A stretch of DNA of 64,000 nt from Sanguinoderma infundibulare (taxonomy: Eukaryota; Basidiomycota; Agaricomycetes; Polyporales; Polyporaceae), in contig JAVLRN010000019.1 of NCBI GenBank assembly GCA_032821775.1, forward strand, positions 245,964 through 309,963. Direction: 5' to 3'. The stretch's first letter is position 1. Each line of letters begins with the position of its first letter. Made by a program: the position numbers and the translations under genes. Of this stretch, positions 10,371-21,268 are shown piece after piece. The notes under the pieces are model-generated. The model saw only the letters and a list, made by a program, of their open reading frames with translations. It was not told the origin of the DNA and ran no database searches.

Positions 10371-10899
10371 GTGGTTGTCGTGTGGGGAATGCATGTGCTC
10401 GGCATGCGCGGCGTACGCAGGTTGGCCACCGCTCAAGTAATTGCGCTGGCACTGTGCGCATGTGGTTCGCTCAGGGTTCGCCAGGCGCGCACACCCTTCG
10501 ATACCTGTGCGGGTAAGCGTACATCCTATCTTACACAGAACGAACGGATGGGATGAACTGAATCTCAATCTCTTGTGATTCTACCAGGTTCCCGACTTCC
10601 AAGACCTCGTCTACTTATCTGCTGTCGACCTTCTTCATGCACGCTCTCGCTCGGCGTCGTGTGTGCGGGGTGGGAGGGCCGCTTCTGATTCGGATTCAGA
10701 TGGTGCGAGCCTCAGCGAGTCTCGAGCGTCCCATGCTCCTTCCGCTTTGGTGTCTACGTTTCCCTCGCGCGGTGGAGGCGAAGGTTCGCGAGGAATCTCC
10801 TATTGGCGAAGGGGAGGCGTCTGGGGCCTGGGCATTATGGCATCCCGAGGGCATGTGAATGCCGTGCGTTTTGAGTTGGAGATTGGACGTCCTTCCTGA
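10371..10899 (+). CDS. Putative exons of an unidentified gene (A)
   Basis: Two coding-like pieces joined by a good intron. The first ends RQARTPFDTCAG at a gtaagc donor (about 10513). The acceptor ctaccag at about 10589 opens a frame VPDFQDLVYLSAVDLLHARS that continues through a Ser/Asp-rich linker (SDSDSDGASLSESRAS), then YWRRGGVWGLGIMASRGHV, to a stop at 10899. Codon third positions are GC-rich, as in the real genes of the window. The 5' end is unclear. The same structure is at 31713-32241 in block B. Family not recognised. Confidence 0.35.
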
Positions 10900-12540
10900 G
10901 ATCGTACTCGTGGGCAATGCTGCCTGTACGTACAAAGAAGGCTCTGGAGAACGGGAACGGAAGAACCACAGAACCAAGAACCAAGGACAGCGGTGCGTAG
11001 TCGAGGACCAGGACCGCAGCGAGCGAGCTGAGCTGACTGGCCGGCTAACTCTCAGGATATGGAAGCAATGTGCAGCTCGGCTCACCTTGGAGAGTGGACT
11101 GCGTCCTTCGACCTGCCCGCGAGCTCTGTAGCAGCAGCGCGTCGTTCCCGCTCATGTAGGAATAGAAGGGACAACACTGGCATTCGTGGGAAGGCGAACA
11201 TGAACATCCTCGCCGCATCCTGTCAAAAGGGGAGATGGCCGCACTCGCGACGTCGACGTCAAGACAGGGAGAACTTCCAACTGTCTCTGTTTCATTGGCT
11301 TCTCGCTCGGGCAGAGTTGAGTTACGCCAAGCCGGCCTCCGTTCCCCGCGCGCGACGATTCACGAACCTGCCCCGTGCGAGAGGGAGTCTCATGCCGGGA
11401 ATGGCTACGCCGGCGGGCTCCCAGGCGCACTGTTAATGTCAATGAAGCTGCCAGGGCGCACCCTGCGCGTAACGTACCTCCTGGACAGCCACATAACACC
11501 CCGTGCGTATAGCTCAATAGACACTGCTCTCAGTGCATCAGGGGATGACATCAGGAATCACAGAAGCCTCTCGTCCCATCGTCCGTCTCTGTGATGCGGA
11601 CCATCAGCCTCAAGACAAGTGCTCAGGGTATGGCCTATAGGTGCGCGCGCCGTGATGCTGGGCTCTGTTTCTTAGCTTTTGCTCCACGACTCTCCGCGGG
11701 AGGCAGGGCTGGCCGCGGGCGCGATGTGACACGCACCGCGTATGATGACATCGATTATGCTCAGATGCGCACCACCAAGAGATCCCGAGTGTCTGTGATG
11801 GGGGCAATGAGCTCAAGCTCACCTCGTCGTCAATGGGCGTCGCTGCGGCTGGGCATCAGGAAGCAGGATTCGAATTCGAGCCGGGGGAGTACTCTGCGGC
11901 GGCTTTGGGTCGTGCCCGCCTTTCCACGCTCGCCCGTCCTTGAGCGACGGAGCGTTACGAGCCGTCCGCGGTCCTTGGTATCATCGCCCGCGCTGAATGG
12001 AGGCCGTTAAGGTTGGGGGGAGCATCGCTCGCTCGTGCGCCGTTCATTCCGGAGGATCGCATCAGCGAGCCCGGGGCCAAGGCATCCACCTCTCAATAAC
12101 AATCCCGCCAGCACGGGCAGCCGCAGGAATGCCACCTGAATCCAGGGCCCGAGCGCGACTGTAACTGTACCCGTGCCTTCCGAACGGGGCGCCAGCTTCT
12201 GGGTCCGCGTACGTGCGGTGAGGCTGGACGCGGTCCTGGTCCTGGTCCTAGCTTAGCGGTAGGTACGGACATGCGTACGCTACTGTACGGACTGCTATGC
12301 AAACGTAGGGTCGACCCTATGACGGCGATGACGCGCCTCGGGTCCAGGATCGAGCACTAGTCGAACGTAACGTCCGAGTCCGATGGCGGATCGGACGAAG
12401 GCTGGCTTCGCCCGCGCGCGTACGATTGGCTACGGTGCATCGGTTGTTTGCCGGCATCCGATAGTGCGGGGGAGGGATCGCCGGCTAGAGCGTCGCGCGT
12501 ATGTAAGTGTCCCCAGCGGCCGCTGGAGAGTGCACTAGTG
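10900..12540. other. No confident gene; short repeats
   Basis: No gene can be supported. At 12227-12250 there is a short (ctggtc)n hexamer run that is longer in block B (about 33578-33602), showing slippage after duplication. The two blocks diverge more in 11.9-12.5 kb than elsewhere, including loss of about 50 bp in A around 12330-12360. Confidence 0.4.
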
Positions 12541-12542
12541 CA

Positions 12543-13640
12543 CTAGCGCGAATGCGAAGGGTCCGACGCGTCTCTGGTCGGACGGTCGCCCCAAGTAGTA
12601 TCATGCACTATGCGGCTGCCCAGCTGCGCGAGCCGAGAGGGGAAGGGTCCACTGGCAGGGCTCGCTGCTCGTGCATTAGACGCGGTGTTCTGCGCAGAAC
12701 GACGGAGTACGTACTTGGGGTACCTATCGCTCGCCTCGCGCGACGGACGCCGGTCCCTTTCAACTTTGTCCCTGGGCCTGGCGTACGACATACAGTGCCG
12801 CTTGAGCTTGACTTACCAAGCATGCAGCGTCGCGAGCAAACCGGGCCGCTCCCCTGCTCGCGTGAGGTCCGAGTCCGAATGCAACTGGGGGTTTCAGGAA
12901 GCAAACGCACCGCGCGCAGTAGCTCAAGCTCAAGCTCACGAGCCCGGGAGCTGGGCGCGACAACGGAGAGGGACCGATGCGCCGCGAGTACTTACTTGCT
13001 GGATGCGGATGACGGCGTGCATGCTCGCGAGTCGCTGCTGCCCCTTAGCCTTGTTCGGGGCGTACCATGCCACCGGCATCTTGATAGGTCGGCGCGTCGG
13101 CTCCCGACGGGGCGTCGTGCACATGCACCGTGCGCGGGCGGGGGAGCTTGCGTGCGTGCGTGCGTGCAGTTCGAGAAGGGTTCAGATTCACAGAGTTGTG
13201 CCGATCGAAGCGTAGGAGGGGGAGCGATTTCGTCGGGCGGTGGCCGACGCGGACGGGTGGGCGAAGACTCGGACTGTCAATATTAATATCGCGGCCAGTG
13301 CGGTTGTTGGGGGTTACGTACGCGTACGCCGTGCGCGTCCGCGAATTTGACCAGGTGAGCGCGATAGAGATTGTCGTTCCGCGACCGCTGGGTATAAGCT
13401 GACTGCGCATGGGTGCCATAGAACGATTCCAGGGTGCGGCAACCAATAATCTCATGGCAAGGCAGGGTCGAATGGGACGACAGCGGAATTGAGAAGCGTT
13501 CGGCGTGGGAGGGCGCACTCACATCGTCTGAATCGTGTTCGATGTCGAATTCGGTGCTCGCTTCTTTTGGGCATAGCACGCCGGTGGCTTTTGTATGTCG
13601 ACTACAGCCGGGCGGGTTCGCAGGCTCAGGCTGACCTGTC
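12543..13640 (-). CDS. Unidentified multi-exon gene remnant (A)
   Basis: Minus-strand coding-like pieces in order: VLCPKEASTEFDIEHDSDD (about 13580-13525) ending at a gtgagt donor; IIGCRTLESFYGTHAQSAY and NDNLYRAHLVKFADAH (about 13455-13340); MPVAWYAPNKAKGQQRLASM with HAVIRIQQ (13075-12990) ending at gtaagt; and YARPRDKVERDRRPSREASD with RYPKYVLRRSAQNT down to a stop at 12543. The exon-like edges fit introns, but I could not build a complete model or name the family. The block B copy has a 2-bp deletion in the second piece. Gene versus pseudogene is open. Confidence 0.35.
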
Positions 13641-13849
13641 GTTTGAACTGTATAGGACCGAGGGTTGGGAGAAAGGTGGGGCGGGTTGACTCTCATCCCA
13701 GAGATGTTGCCATGGAAATTCGTCAATGCGGCGGGTGTACGTACGTATGGTATGTACATACGTGTTGAAGGGACAGTCGATTGTTCCAGTTCGATTGGCG
13801 CCCCAGGGCCGGGCAACCCACGTTTGTTTCTGGCGCGGTGCAAGAAGCA

Positions 13850-15040
13850 TTCAAGAGAAGGAGAAGGCCGGTCCCGGGGCGGGCGTTGGAAATTCGACAG
13901 GTTCAGATTGAACAGACGAATTCGGAGTCAATGCGTGCCTGGGACTCGGACTCGGATGGGATGTTCCGCCTGTGGATGTAAAGATGTGAGATGGAGTGAG
14001 TTATGAGCGAGAGAGATAGAGGTGGCGAACGGGATCTGGGAAGAGACATTTTGGAAAGGCTGGTGAGAACGCGTTGGAGAGACAAGCATGTGCATATGCG
14101 GATGGGGAATGGGGAAAGGCGTCCGGGGTGAGATGGGGCCGGGTCTGGTCGCTGTCGCAGCAGAAGAGGGCGCCGGAGGGAGAACGGAGGAGGTGGGCGA
14201 AGACAATATGACCGAATGGGAGGGCTGGGCTGGACCCTGACGTGGACGGGTACGTACTGCGAATAACATCATAGGGCGGCGCGAGAGAAGGCAAAGGACG
14301 CTCGCGGGGGAAATAAATGCGGGATGGGCACCTGGAATTCGAACGGACATTGGACGCGCTGGCGAGGCGAGCGGCGAGGGCCGCATGTCGGCCGGACGTA
14401 TTTACTATTTCTTGGACTTGGCCGTGGCCGGTGATGGTGTTCTGCGTAGAAGGACGCTATCGGCCATGGAGTGTTCGATGGACGGGCGTGGACGGAGGCT
14501 GTTCGGGCACAGCAGACTGGGAACAATGGCCAAAGGACGGGGCGATCGAGGAGCAGAGCGAGGGCGATGAGATTCCGGCGGGGACGACGGTGCTGGGGCC
14601 CGTTGGCGATGAGTGGATCGGCGGCGGGCGAGTGCTGGGGGAAGAGATGGGAGAGCTGTGCAGAGGTTGGCAAAGGCAGCGGCAGATTCGATTCTGATCT
14701 GGGGGCTGGCGAGGCTGGCAGGGACAGCCGGCAAGGGCAGCCACTCGCGCCGGATCAGAGCCCGCTCCGCCGCGTCCGGCTCGCTGGGTGGGGCGTTTGG
14801 CGTGGGCGACCGCACTTGATTCACTTTCCGTACTTGACATCCATCGCACCCAGTCCTTGGCCGCCCTCTGCTTGCGCGACCGCCACACGCTCCCTCTCTT
14901 CCTACTCTCTCCCAGAACGCCCTCGCACCTTGCTTTTCTGCCTGGCGCCCGCCTGCCACATACCGCTCTCCTCCATCGCCATTCCTTCCTCTCACCCTCC
15001 CTCATCTTGCCCCTCCTCGTCTCCGCCGCTCCGCCAGACG
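13850..15040 (+). promoter_or_regulatory. Upstream region and CT-rich leader of G-alpha (A)
   Basis: Almost identical to 36029-37220 in block B (only a few differences seen). From about 14830 to 15040 the strand is strongly C/T-rich, as expected for a basidiomycete core promoter and 5' leader before the ATG at 15041. Several overlapping long frames exist on both strands because of the high GC content; none resembles a protein family. The near identity is unusual for non-coding sequence in this duplication. Confidence 0.5.
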
Positions 15041-17828
15041 ATGCGCACCGCGTCCAACCGCTCCGCCGGCCGCTCCCAGCCCGATCCTCGCATTCCTCGC
15101 GCGATGCCCGATCACGATCCCTTCGCAGACCTCCTCCGCCCGCCTCCCGACGAAACTCCAGAGCAGCGCCAAGCCCGCCTCGACAGGGAGGAGGAGGCCC
15201 GCAAGCGCAGCGAGAACATCGACCGCATGCTCCGGCACGACGACAAGAGCCGCCGCAGGAAAAAGACCGTCAAGGTCCTCCTCCTCGGCCAGAGCGAGAG
15301 CGGCAAGAGCACCACCCTCAAGCGTGAGTCCCTCCCCCTCCCGCGCCCCCGTCTTTCTTATGTCTCCGGCTTGGGGTTCTGTCCGTGCGTTTGCCCCGCG
15401 AGAGTCCCGTCTGTTATATTCTCCATCGCGCGGTACGTCCGCATACAAGGACACCGTGGGGCGCTGTACAAGGTTCACTGGGACGGCCGAATCTCCAGGC
15501 ACTCAGGCTGAGCGCAGGTACGACACGTCGACGGGTCCGTTACGAGACTTGCTGTGTCGCCTTGGGACATGTCACAGACACAGCCAGAGACTCTGATCGC
15601 GAGCTCCTCTTCTCTGACATGAGATCGCCCCCTCCCTCCAAGCGCCCAAAGACGATCGACCGTACTCCCTGCCACGGCCACCGTCTGCCGAATTTTATGG
15701 TCCCCGGTCGTTTCTCTGACCGGCCTCGCCTATGAGGTTTACGCCAAGTCCCAAGGATCGTCTGTGGCCTTTGTCGACATCACCTGTGAACAGTGGTTTA
15801 TCTGTCCTCGTTCTCTCTTTCTGTTTGCGGATACCAGAGTACTTTCATGCCCTCACCTCCGCCCTACCATCTCAAGCCGCGTTTGTGATGGACCGCATGT
15901 TGCTCACCGTTCTCTTGTCGGACAGAGTTCCAGCTGCTGCACACACCTGCCGCGTTCCACAAGGAACGAATAGCGTGGCGGCTCGTTATCTACCTTAACC
16001 TCGTCCGCTCCATCCGCCGGTGAGTCCCCTTCGTGGACGCTGACCCGTGCTGGTCCATGCTGATCGTCTTCCCGTAAAATGTTGCAGTATCCTCGAGGCT
16101 ATCGCCCCGGAAGACAACAATGCCCTCGACGAGGACGACTACTTCGGGGACAGCACCGAGACCGCATCGATTATCATCTCGGGCGCCGATCGCCCGTCCT
16201 CGTTCGCGAACCAGCAGCCCAACTACGAGTCGTACCGCCGCCGCCTCGCGCCGCTCATGGACCTCGAACAGCGCCTCATCGGCGTCCTCTCCGACCCGGA
16301 GGAGAGCGACAGGGAGGCGACCCACCTTCCGGGGAGCTACCCGCACGGGCACGGACACGCTCACGCGTCCTCGTCGCCATCGCTCATGACCCCCTCGACA
16401 TCCACTTCGTCCGGGTCGACGACGACGTCCTTCTCGACCTTCGCCCACTCCCACTCCCACTCCCACTCCCATTCCCTGTCTCACGCCCACTCCTCCACTC
16501 ACCTGTCCGAGCGCCCGCCTCCGATTGCCATCCCTACAGCATCTGCGGCCGGTCCCTCGCGTCCGCACCCAGGACAAGGGCAGACGTCGCCCCGCTCCCC
16601 AACGTCCGCCGCGGCCTCACAGCCGACGCACGAGCTCGCGCTCCGGACGGGCTCCAAGTGGCGGGAGCGGTTCGCGTTGGGCAAGATCCAGAGCGGGAGC
16701 CCAAAGAGTGCGCACTCGGGCGAGCTCGAGGGCTGGTGGGAGGACCCGATGGACCCGGTGCACGTCCTGAACAGGTGCGCGCCTGCGATGACGGAGCTGT
16801 GGCGGGACGGTAAGGTGCGGCAGCGGCTGGCGGGCAAGGGGATTAGGTTGGAGGAGAGCAGCGGATTGTGAGTATGCGTGCTTTGAGCTTTCTTTTTTTT
16901 GGGAGAGAGCTAACGGATGAATGTTTTTTGCGGGTGCAGCTACTTGGACGAGATCGATCGGATAACGGCCAAGATGTACTTCCCGACCGATGGTGAGTCA
17001 TACTTTTTATTCGCGCATATAGCCATGGTCTTATACTGTCGGCGGGCCTGAAAGACGATGTGCTGAAGGCGCGGCTGAAGACGACGGGGGTCGTGGAGCA
17101 CAAGTTCACGCTGGCGAAGGACACCGAGTTCCGCGGCGTCCAGTGGGTGATATACGACGTCGGCGGCGCGCGAAATCAGCGGCAGGCCTGGGCGCCATAC
17201 TTTGATGACGGTGAGTAGGGTGTCGAGGGCGGACTAGTGCTCAGAGAAGCTGACGATGGACCCGACAGTCAACGCCATTATTTTTCTCGCACCCATCAGC
17301 GTGTTCGATCAGCAGCTGGCGGAGGTGCGTGCCTGTTAGGAACCGGAACCGCAACACGGCGGCTGACTGTCGGTTTTTTTTTCGATCCAGGACCCGAAAG
17401 TGAACCGAATGGAGGACTCGTTCATGCTGTGGAAGTCGGTGATCGAGAGCAGGCTGCTGGCGCACGTGAACATTGTGCTGTTCCTGAACAAGTGCGACCT
17501 GCTGAGGAAGAAGCTCGAGAGCGGCGTGCGGCTGAGCCGCTACATGCCGTCGTACAACCGGCCGAACGACTACGACACTGTATCACAATGTACGTCCTGT
17601 GCTCCTTTCGGACCAGACGGACACAGGCACTGACGTGAGTTTCGCTATACAGACTTCCGGAGCCGCTTTGGCGCGATGCACCAGCAGCTGTCGCCGGTCG
17701 AGAGACTTGTGCAGGGGCGTGGGGGTCGCGTATGTTCGGACGGAGCGCGCGCGCATGTATCTGTGGTTACGGACGCGTATCTATGCAATTCGCACGCTGA
17801 GAATGACCGGGACGAGTGCTTGAGATAG
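15041..17828 (+). pseudogene. Truncated G-protein alpha subunit (copy A)
   Basis: Same gene as 37221-40171, with nearly identical exons 1-7 and most of exon 8. It has the P-loop GQSESGKST, switch I region KARLKTTGV, switch II DVGGARNQR and the NKCD guanine motif. After LSP in exon 8 it loses 5 bp and, about 14 bp later, all similarity. The frame then runs 43 residues through foreign sequence (starting VERLVQGRGGRV) to a stop at 17826. It lacks the last two exons, and with them the guanine-contact loop (TSVT in copy B) and the C-terminal helix that couples to receptors. The product would not be expected to bind nucleotide normally. It carries one fewer in-frame His-Ser repeat unit (6 bp) than copy B. 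Confidence 0.88.
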
Positions 17829-17972
17829 GGAATGGATTTGTGAACAGCCCGGACGGAATGGACTTGTGAACAGTCCGGTAGGGGATGGTTTTGTGAACAG
17901 TCCGGACGGGCGAGGGAATGGGTTTGTGAACAGTCCGGTAGGGGATGGTTTTGCGAACCATCCGGACAGGTG
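17826..17972. repeat. 27-28 bp minisatellite in X
   Basis: About five imperfect direct units of the form GGAATGG-A/T-TTTGTGAACAGTCCGGAC, alternating ...CCGGAC and ...CCGGTA endings. Each unit contains the 8-bp palindrome GTCCGGAC or a variant. The minus strand reads as a peptide repeat (VHKTIP/VHKSIP), but there is no gene context, so I treat it as non-coding. Confidence 0.85.
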
Positions 17973-18289
17973 AGCAAATTTTGAACAATACGGACAGTCC
18001 GCGCGCGAGAGGAGGGAGAGGAGAGCGGGAGAGCCCACGCGACCCCACTCGAAACTACAGCTATCTATGTACAGACACGTTCACTCGCGACGGGAGGACT
18101 CGACTCAGGAGGAGGGAGAGGAGAGCGGGGAGAATACCGCGGGGATAACGCTACCTACGTACAGTCTGCGCGGGGGAGGGAAACAGAAACTCGTAGTTTT
18201 GCTGCAACTCTACTACAGTGGTACATCACATAGAACCCAGCTCTCGGCGCGATCGTACACGACAGCAGAGACACACGCCCGTACCGCGC

Positions 18290-18660
18290 GATCCATGTCT
18301 CGTAAAAATGCAAGCAGTTTGTGATCGCCTTCACGGGCTTGAAGTCGTCCATGTTGTGCACGAACACCTGCCAGCAACGCGTCCGCATTCAACATCCGTC
18401 CATCCGGCCATCACACAAAGGGCAACATGAAGGAAGAGAAAAGGACGCACAGTGGTCTTCACAACCTGTCCCAGCTCCCCCGGCCGGACACGGACGAACT
18501 GGGAGAACCCCGGTCAGTGGGCCCGAGACGTCGAACGTAGTTGTCAGCCGGATACAGCACCGACCGGCTGTTACGAAGCTTGAACATCCAGGGGGATTCG
18601 AGATCCATGTTGGTGAGATTGGCAAGCGCGCCACGCCCGCAAATCGAGTCCCGCCTGTGG
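18290..18660 (-). pseudogene. RidA-like (YjgF/L-PSP) fragment and unknown exon in X
   Basis: The minus strand carries NMDDFKPVKAI, the degenerate match of NMDDFKPVNAIYAEFFG in X', preceded by an intron-like gap and a piece corresponding to GKVVKTT. Further upstream is NLTNMDLESPWMFKLR, an unidentified exon. The RidA signature is more broken here than in X': the residues after NAI are deleted. Non-functional. Confidence 0.55.
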
Positions 18661-18869
18661 ACGTCAAATTGAGAACGACTTCGAGGTAATACCGTGCTCG
18701 GAGAGTACGCACCGTGCAAATGAGAACATCGATCCGGACGCCCGCCTCGAGACCGCCTTGCGAAGGTCGTCGTTCGGGTGCCGCGTCTCCGTCCGGATAT
18801 CTGTCGACGTCCGGCAGCATACTCCCATGGTCGTAGAGCATTGACACCCCGGACGATAGAGGAGTACGG

Positions 18870-19460
18870 CAAGAACTCACCGACATCTTGTCCGCGATCT
18901 CGGGGTTGACGTACACGACGATGTCGTCCTTGACCGGGCTGTGCGGCATCCCACGTCCGTGTGAACGTGAGCTCAAATCCGAATCCGGAATGAACCATAC
19001 CGTATGCTCACCGAGTACCAAGTCCGCGCGCGATGATCTTCAAGTGGCCGAAGGGGCTGAGGTCGGGATAATACGTCGAACGACCAGTCCGCCATCTTGA
19101 CACGCCAGACGGACGATGAACTCAGTCACCCAGTGGAACCCCTTGCCTACGCCGCCATTTCGACATCGCCCGCGCCATCAGTGTCCGGTACCATGCATCG
19201 ACAGAAACGCACGGAAAGAACTCACCTGAGAGTTTATGTTCGAAGGAACCATCAGGCCCGGATATGTATGGGGCGCGGGCAGCCGTGTCGGCAAAGATGA
19301 AGGTGTGAAATGCGGACACTCTCCCCGTTCCCGAGAATGACGGCCGACATCCTGAGACGTCGCTGCAACGCAGGTAGAGCAGGTGGATGCAAAGGAGAGC
19401 ACGTCGGAGACATCGGTGAGGCAATTGCAGGCCAAACGGCCATAAGGTGCGAACGTGAGC
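18870..19460 (-). pseudogene. F-box gene fragment in X
   Basis: On the minus strand, CNCLTDVSDVLSFASTC followed by ALQRRLRMSAVILGNGE matches the layout of an F-box helix pair (hydrophobic start, D-V-L-SFASTC-S, basic LQRRLRM). Downstream pieces include DDIVVYVNPEIADKM. It has several frameshifts. X' has a closely related copy at 62001-62250 with the fuller CSTLRKSALQRRLRM. Confidence 0.55.
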
Positions 19461-20139
19461 GTAAGTCCGGAATGAACCATTCGGAGGGTTGCTCACCGAG
19501 CGCGCGGTAATCTTCAAGTGGTCGAGAGGGCTGAGGTCGGAATGACGTGCCGTCGGACAGCCTTCAAGTCATCCTGCTGTCAGAACGTTAAAAGGCAATC
19601 AGTGGCGCGTACGCGTCGAAGAAAACAAACAGGACTCACAGAGGCTCCGCCTGGGGTTCGCTCAGCGTCGATTCCGGACGCCACACAGAGCTCTGCAGTC
19701 CCGCGCGACCGGGGATCCATCAGTGTGAGGATGCAGAAAGTCGACGTGCTTACCGGACGGACGTACGAGCGAATTGCACGCGCCGAGAAGCGACTCGGAC
19801 GCGAACGTCGCAGACGTAGCTTGTATGGAGGGGACTACGACGAAGGAGAGCATGGATCACATGGAAGACAGGGAGGTTTGGGGAGAGAGGGGAGGGGAAA
19901 GTCGCTGGGGGCCAGCAAGACGACTTTGAAACGGCGACGGCGTTACCTTGAGCAAAAGCTGATGTGTAAGCACTGCGAGCAATATTAGATGCTTACCGCT
20001 ATCCCTGCGGTTAAAGTCATTTGACGGCGCGGTATCTCCGCGTCGTGAGGTGGTTTGAAATGCCCGATCGTCGTGAATCTGAAGATATCCGAAACGCGCG
20101 TCCCGAAATGGTTTCTTCCGCATTGGAACGCGAACGAAT

Positions 20140-20772
20140 GCATCAAGCGGAAGCTCGCTCTAGAAGAGCGGCTATGTGGGAGCAGGCACCGCAGGTGCTG
20201 GTGTTGGACACGGGTGGCGGGCGGCGGAGGATTGGGCGTGGCCACCCGCACCGGCGACGCGGCCGCACTCTCTGGGACAGGCGTCGTCCCAGGTTTCGCG
20301 GGCAGTGAGGGGTGGAGGGGGACAGCAGCAGTGGGTGGCGGGTGCGCTCTTGGAGGTGGCAGAGGATCTTGCGATCCCGAGATAGACAATAGCGAACGCC
20401 GCCGCGGCGCTTGCGCCGTCCTTGCGCGCGCGGCCTTCGCGCGAGCTGCTGCGACGCGTTCCGCCTGCTTCGTGAGCTGCTTCTTCCGCATGTCGATGCG
20501 CGCATCTTCCTGTTTGATATTTTTGACAAAGCCTTTGACGTCCTCGGGCCTGCGAAAATAAGGACCGTGGTTGCAATACCGCGGCGAATGGATACGCACT
20601 AGAACGGGTGCTGTGGATGCCACAATCCCGGTACCCCATCTCCGGAAACTCCGTCAACGGCGCGCTTCTGTACCGGTACGGCCACGGCTCCTGATCCACC
20701 CTCATCTTTTCTCGCACGCCCTCCGTCGCTTCCTCCAACCCGACCTCCCTCTTCTCCCCATCAACCTCGACA
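20140..20772 (-). pseudogene. THOC1 3' fragment with retained intron (X)
   Basis: Minus-strand match to parental THOC1 from [13 protein letters not shown] to the Pro/Ala-rich linker. It reads VEVDGEKREVGLEEATEGV, then KMRVDQEPWPYRYRSAPLTE, then the parent's intron position. The intron (parent 52921-52972) is present in full, with matching start (tgcgtatccattc) and end (attttcgcag) around a diverged middle. The following exon (RPEDVKGFVKNIKQED) and the basic helix continue until about 20140. Keeping the intron shows it was copied from DNA. Several frameshifts follow the SAPLTE segment. Confidence 0.88.
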
Positions 20773-20881
20773 TGCTGTTCCTGTGCACGCGTGAACAAAA
20801 GGCGATGTTTAAGGATGGGAATATCGGGTACGTACGGCCGCCATCCTTAAATCCAATTGATGTCGCAAAGTCGTTTGAAAT

Positions 20882-20926
20882 GGATACACGCGAGATTCTG
20901 AATACTCGCGAATCTCGCGTGTATCC
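20882..20926. repeat. 17-bp perfect hairpin in X
   Basis: The left arm GGATACACGCGAGATTC (20882-20898), an 11-nt loop and a perfectly complementary right arm (20910-20926). The homologous hairpin in X' is at 63778-63821. Confidence 0.9.
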
Positions 20927-21268
20927 AGGCACTTTCTTCTACGTTAGACTGCGGATAAAATTAGTCTATGTGTCACCAAGCTTGTGTGCGCCGCGGAGAA
21001 CGTTAAATCGGACTCGAATGGCCGATTCCAATCGCGGTCACCGCCAAGAAGACAGGACTCGCTGGCGCCGCAGCTCTAGCCCGTCAACTCCAAGCGGCGC
21101 GTGAGGTCGGTAGAAACATCGAGTTCTAGCGGCAGCGTCGAATGCAGTGTGCCGATTCTTCTGGAGTGTATACAGAGTGCCGCTGCGGCTGTGGGAAGGC
21201 CGACGACCCGCTTGGGACCGGGCTAATCGTGACGCCGCTGCTGGCCATGGATGAGTTCGAGACGATAC

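Larger units (their letters stand above)
1..17710 (+). repeat. Segmental duplication, block A
   Basis: Direct copy of 21954-39900. Reading both copies side by side, identity is near complete in 8.8-10.7 kb and 13.9-17.7 kb and lower (about 93-97% by eye, with indels) around 12.4-13.8 kb. The coordinate offset changes from 21951-21957 to 21971, then 21342 and finally 22180-22186 because of indels, the largest being 629 bp at 5140-5768. The window starts inside the block, so its true left end is not visible. The right end lies in the eighth exon of the G-alpha gene, at about 17698-17710. Confidence 0.95.
17775..21085. repeat. Composite module X
   Basis: Shares order and sequence with X' (60865-64000): a short lead-in, the minisatellite, a RidA-like fragment, the piece encoding NLTNMDLESPWMFKL, an F-box fragment, a THOC1 3' fragment, a long hairpin and about 150 bp beyond. 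It lies between the broken end of G-alpha copy A and repeat U1B. X and X' differ by several indels. Outer limits are approximate, and the X' match is cut by the window end. Confidence 0.8.

Noticed and set aside
9666..10568. 300-codon minus-strand frame (and its copy at 31008-31910)
   Set aside because: It has no recognisable motif, its composition follows the GC content of the complementary strand, and it overlaps a promoter-like CT tract and better-supported plus-strand exons.
14317..15511. Long overlapping frames on both strands upstream of and across G-alpha exon 1
   Set aside because: High GC content suppresses stops in all frames. Only the frame with P-loop codons matches a family; the others show no conserved features.
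17767..18048. Minus-strand peptide repeat VHKTIP/VHKSIP across the minisatellite
   Set aside because: The frame exists only because the 27-28 bp units are close to a multiple of three. There is no start context, no neighbouring exon and the units vary in length.
20930..20935. CCAG/CTAG just after the X/X' hairpin as a Helitron 3' terminus
   Set aside because: Homology between X and X' continues at least 150 bp past this point, so it is not the end of the shared unit.
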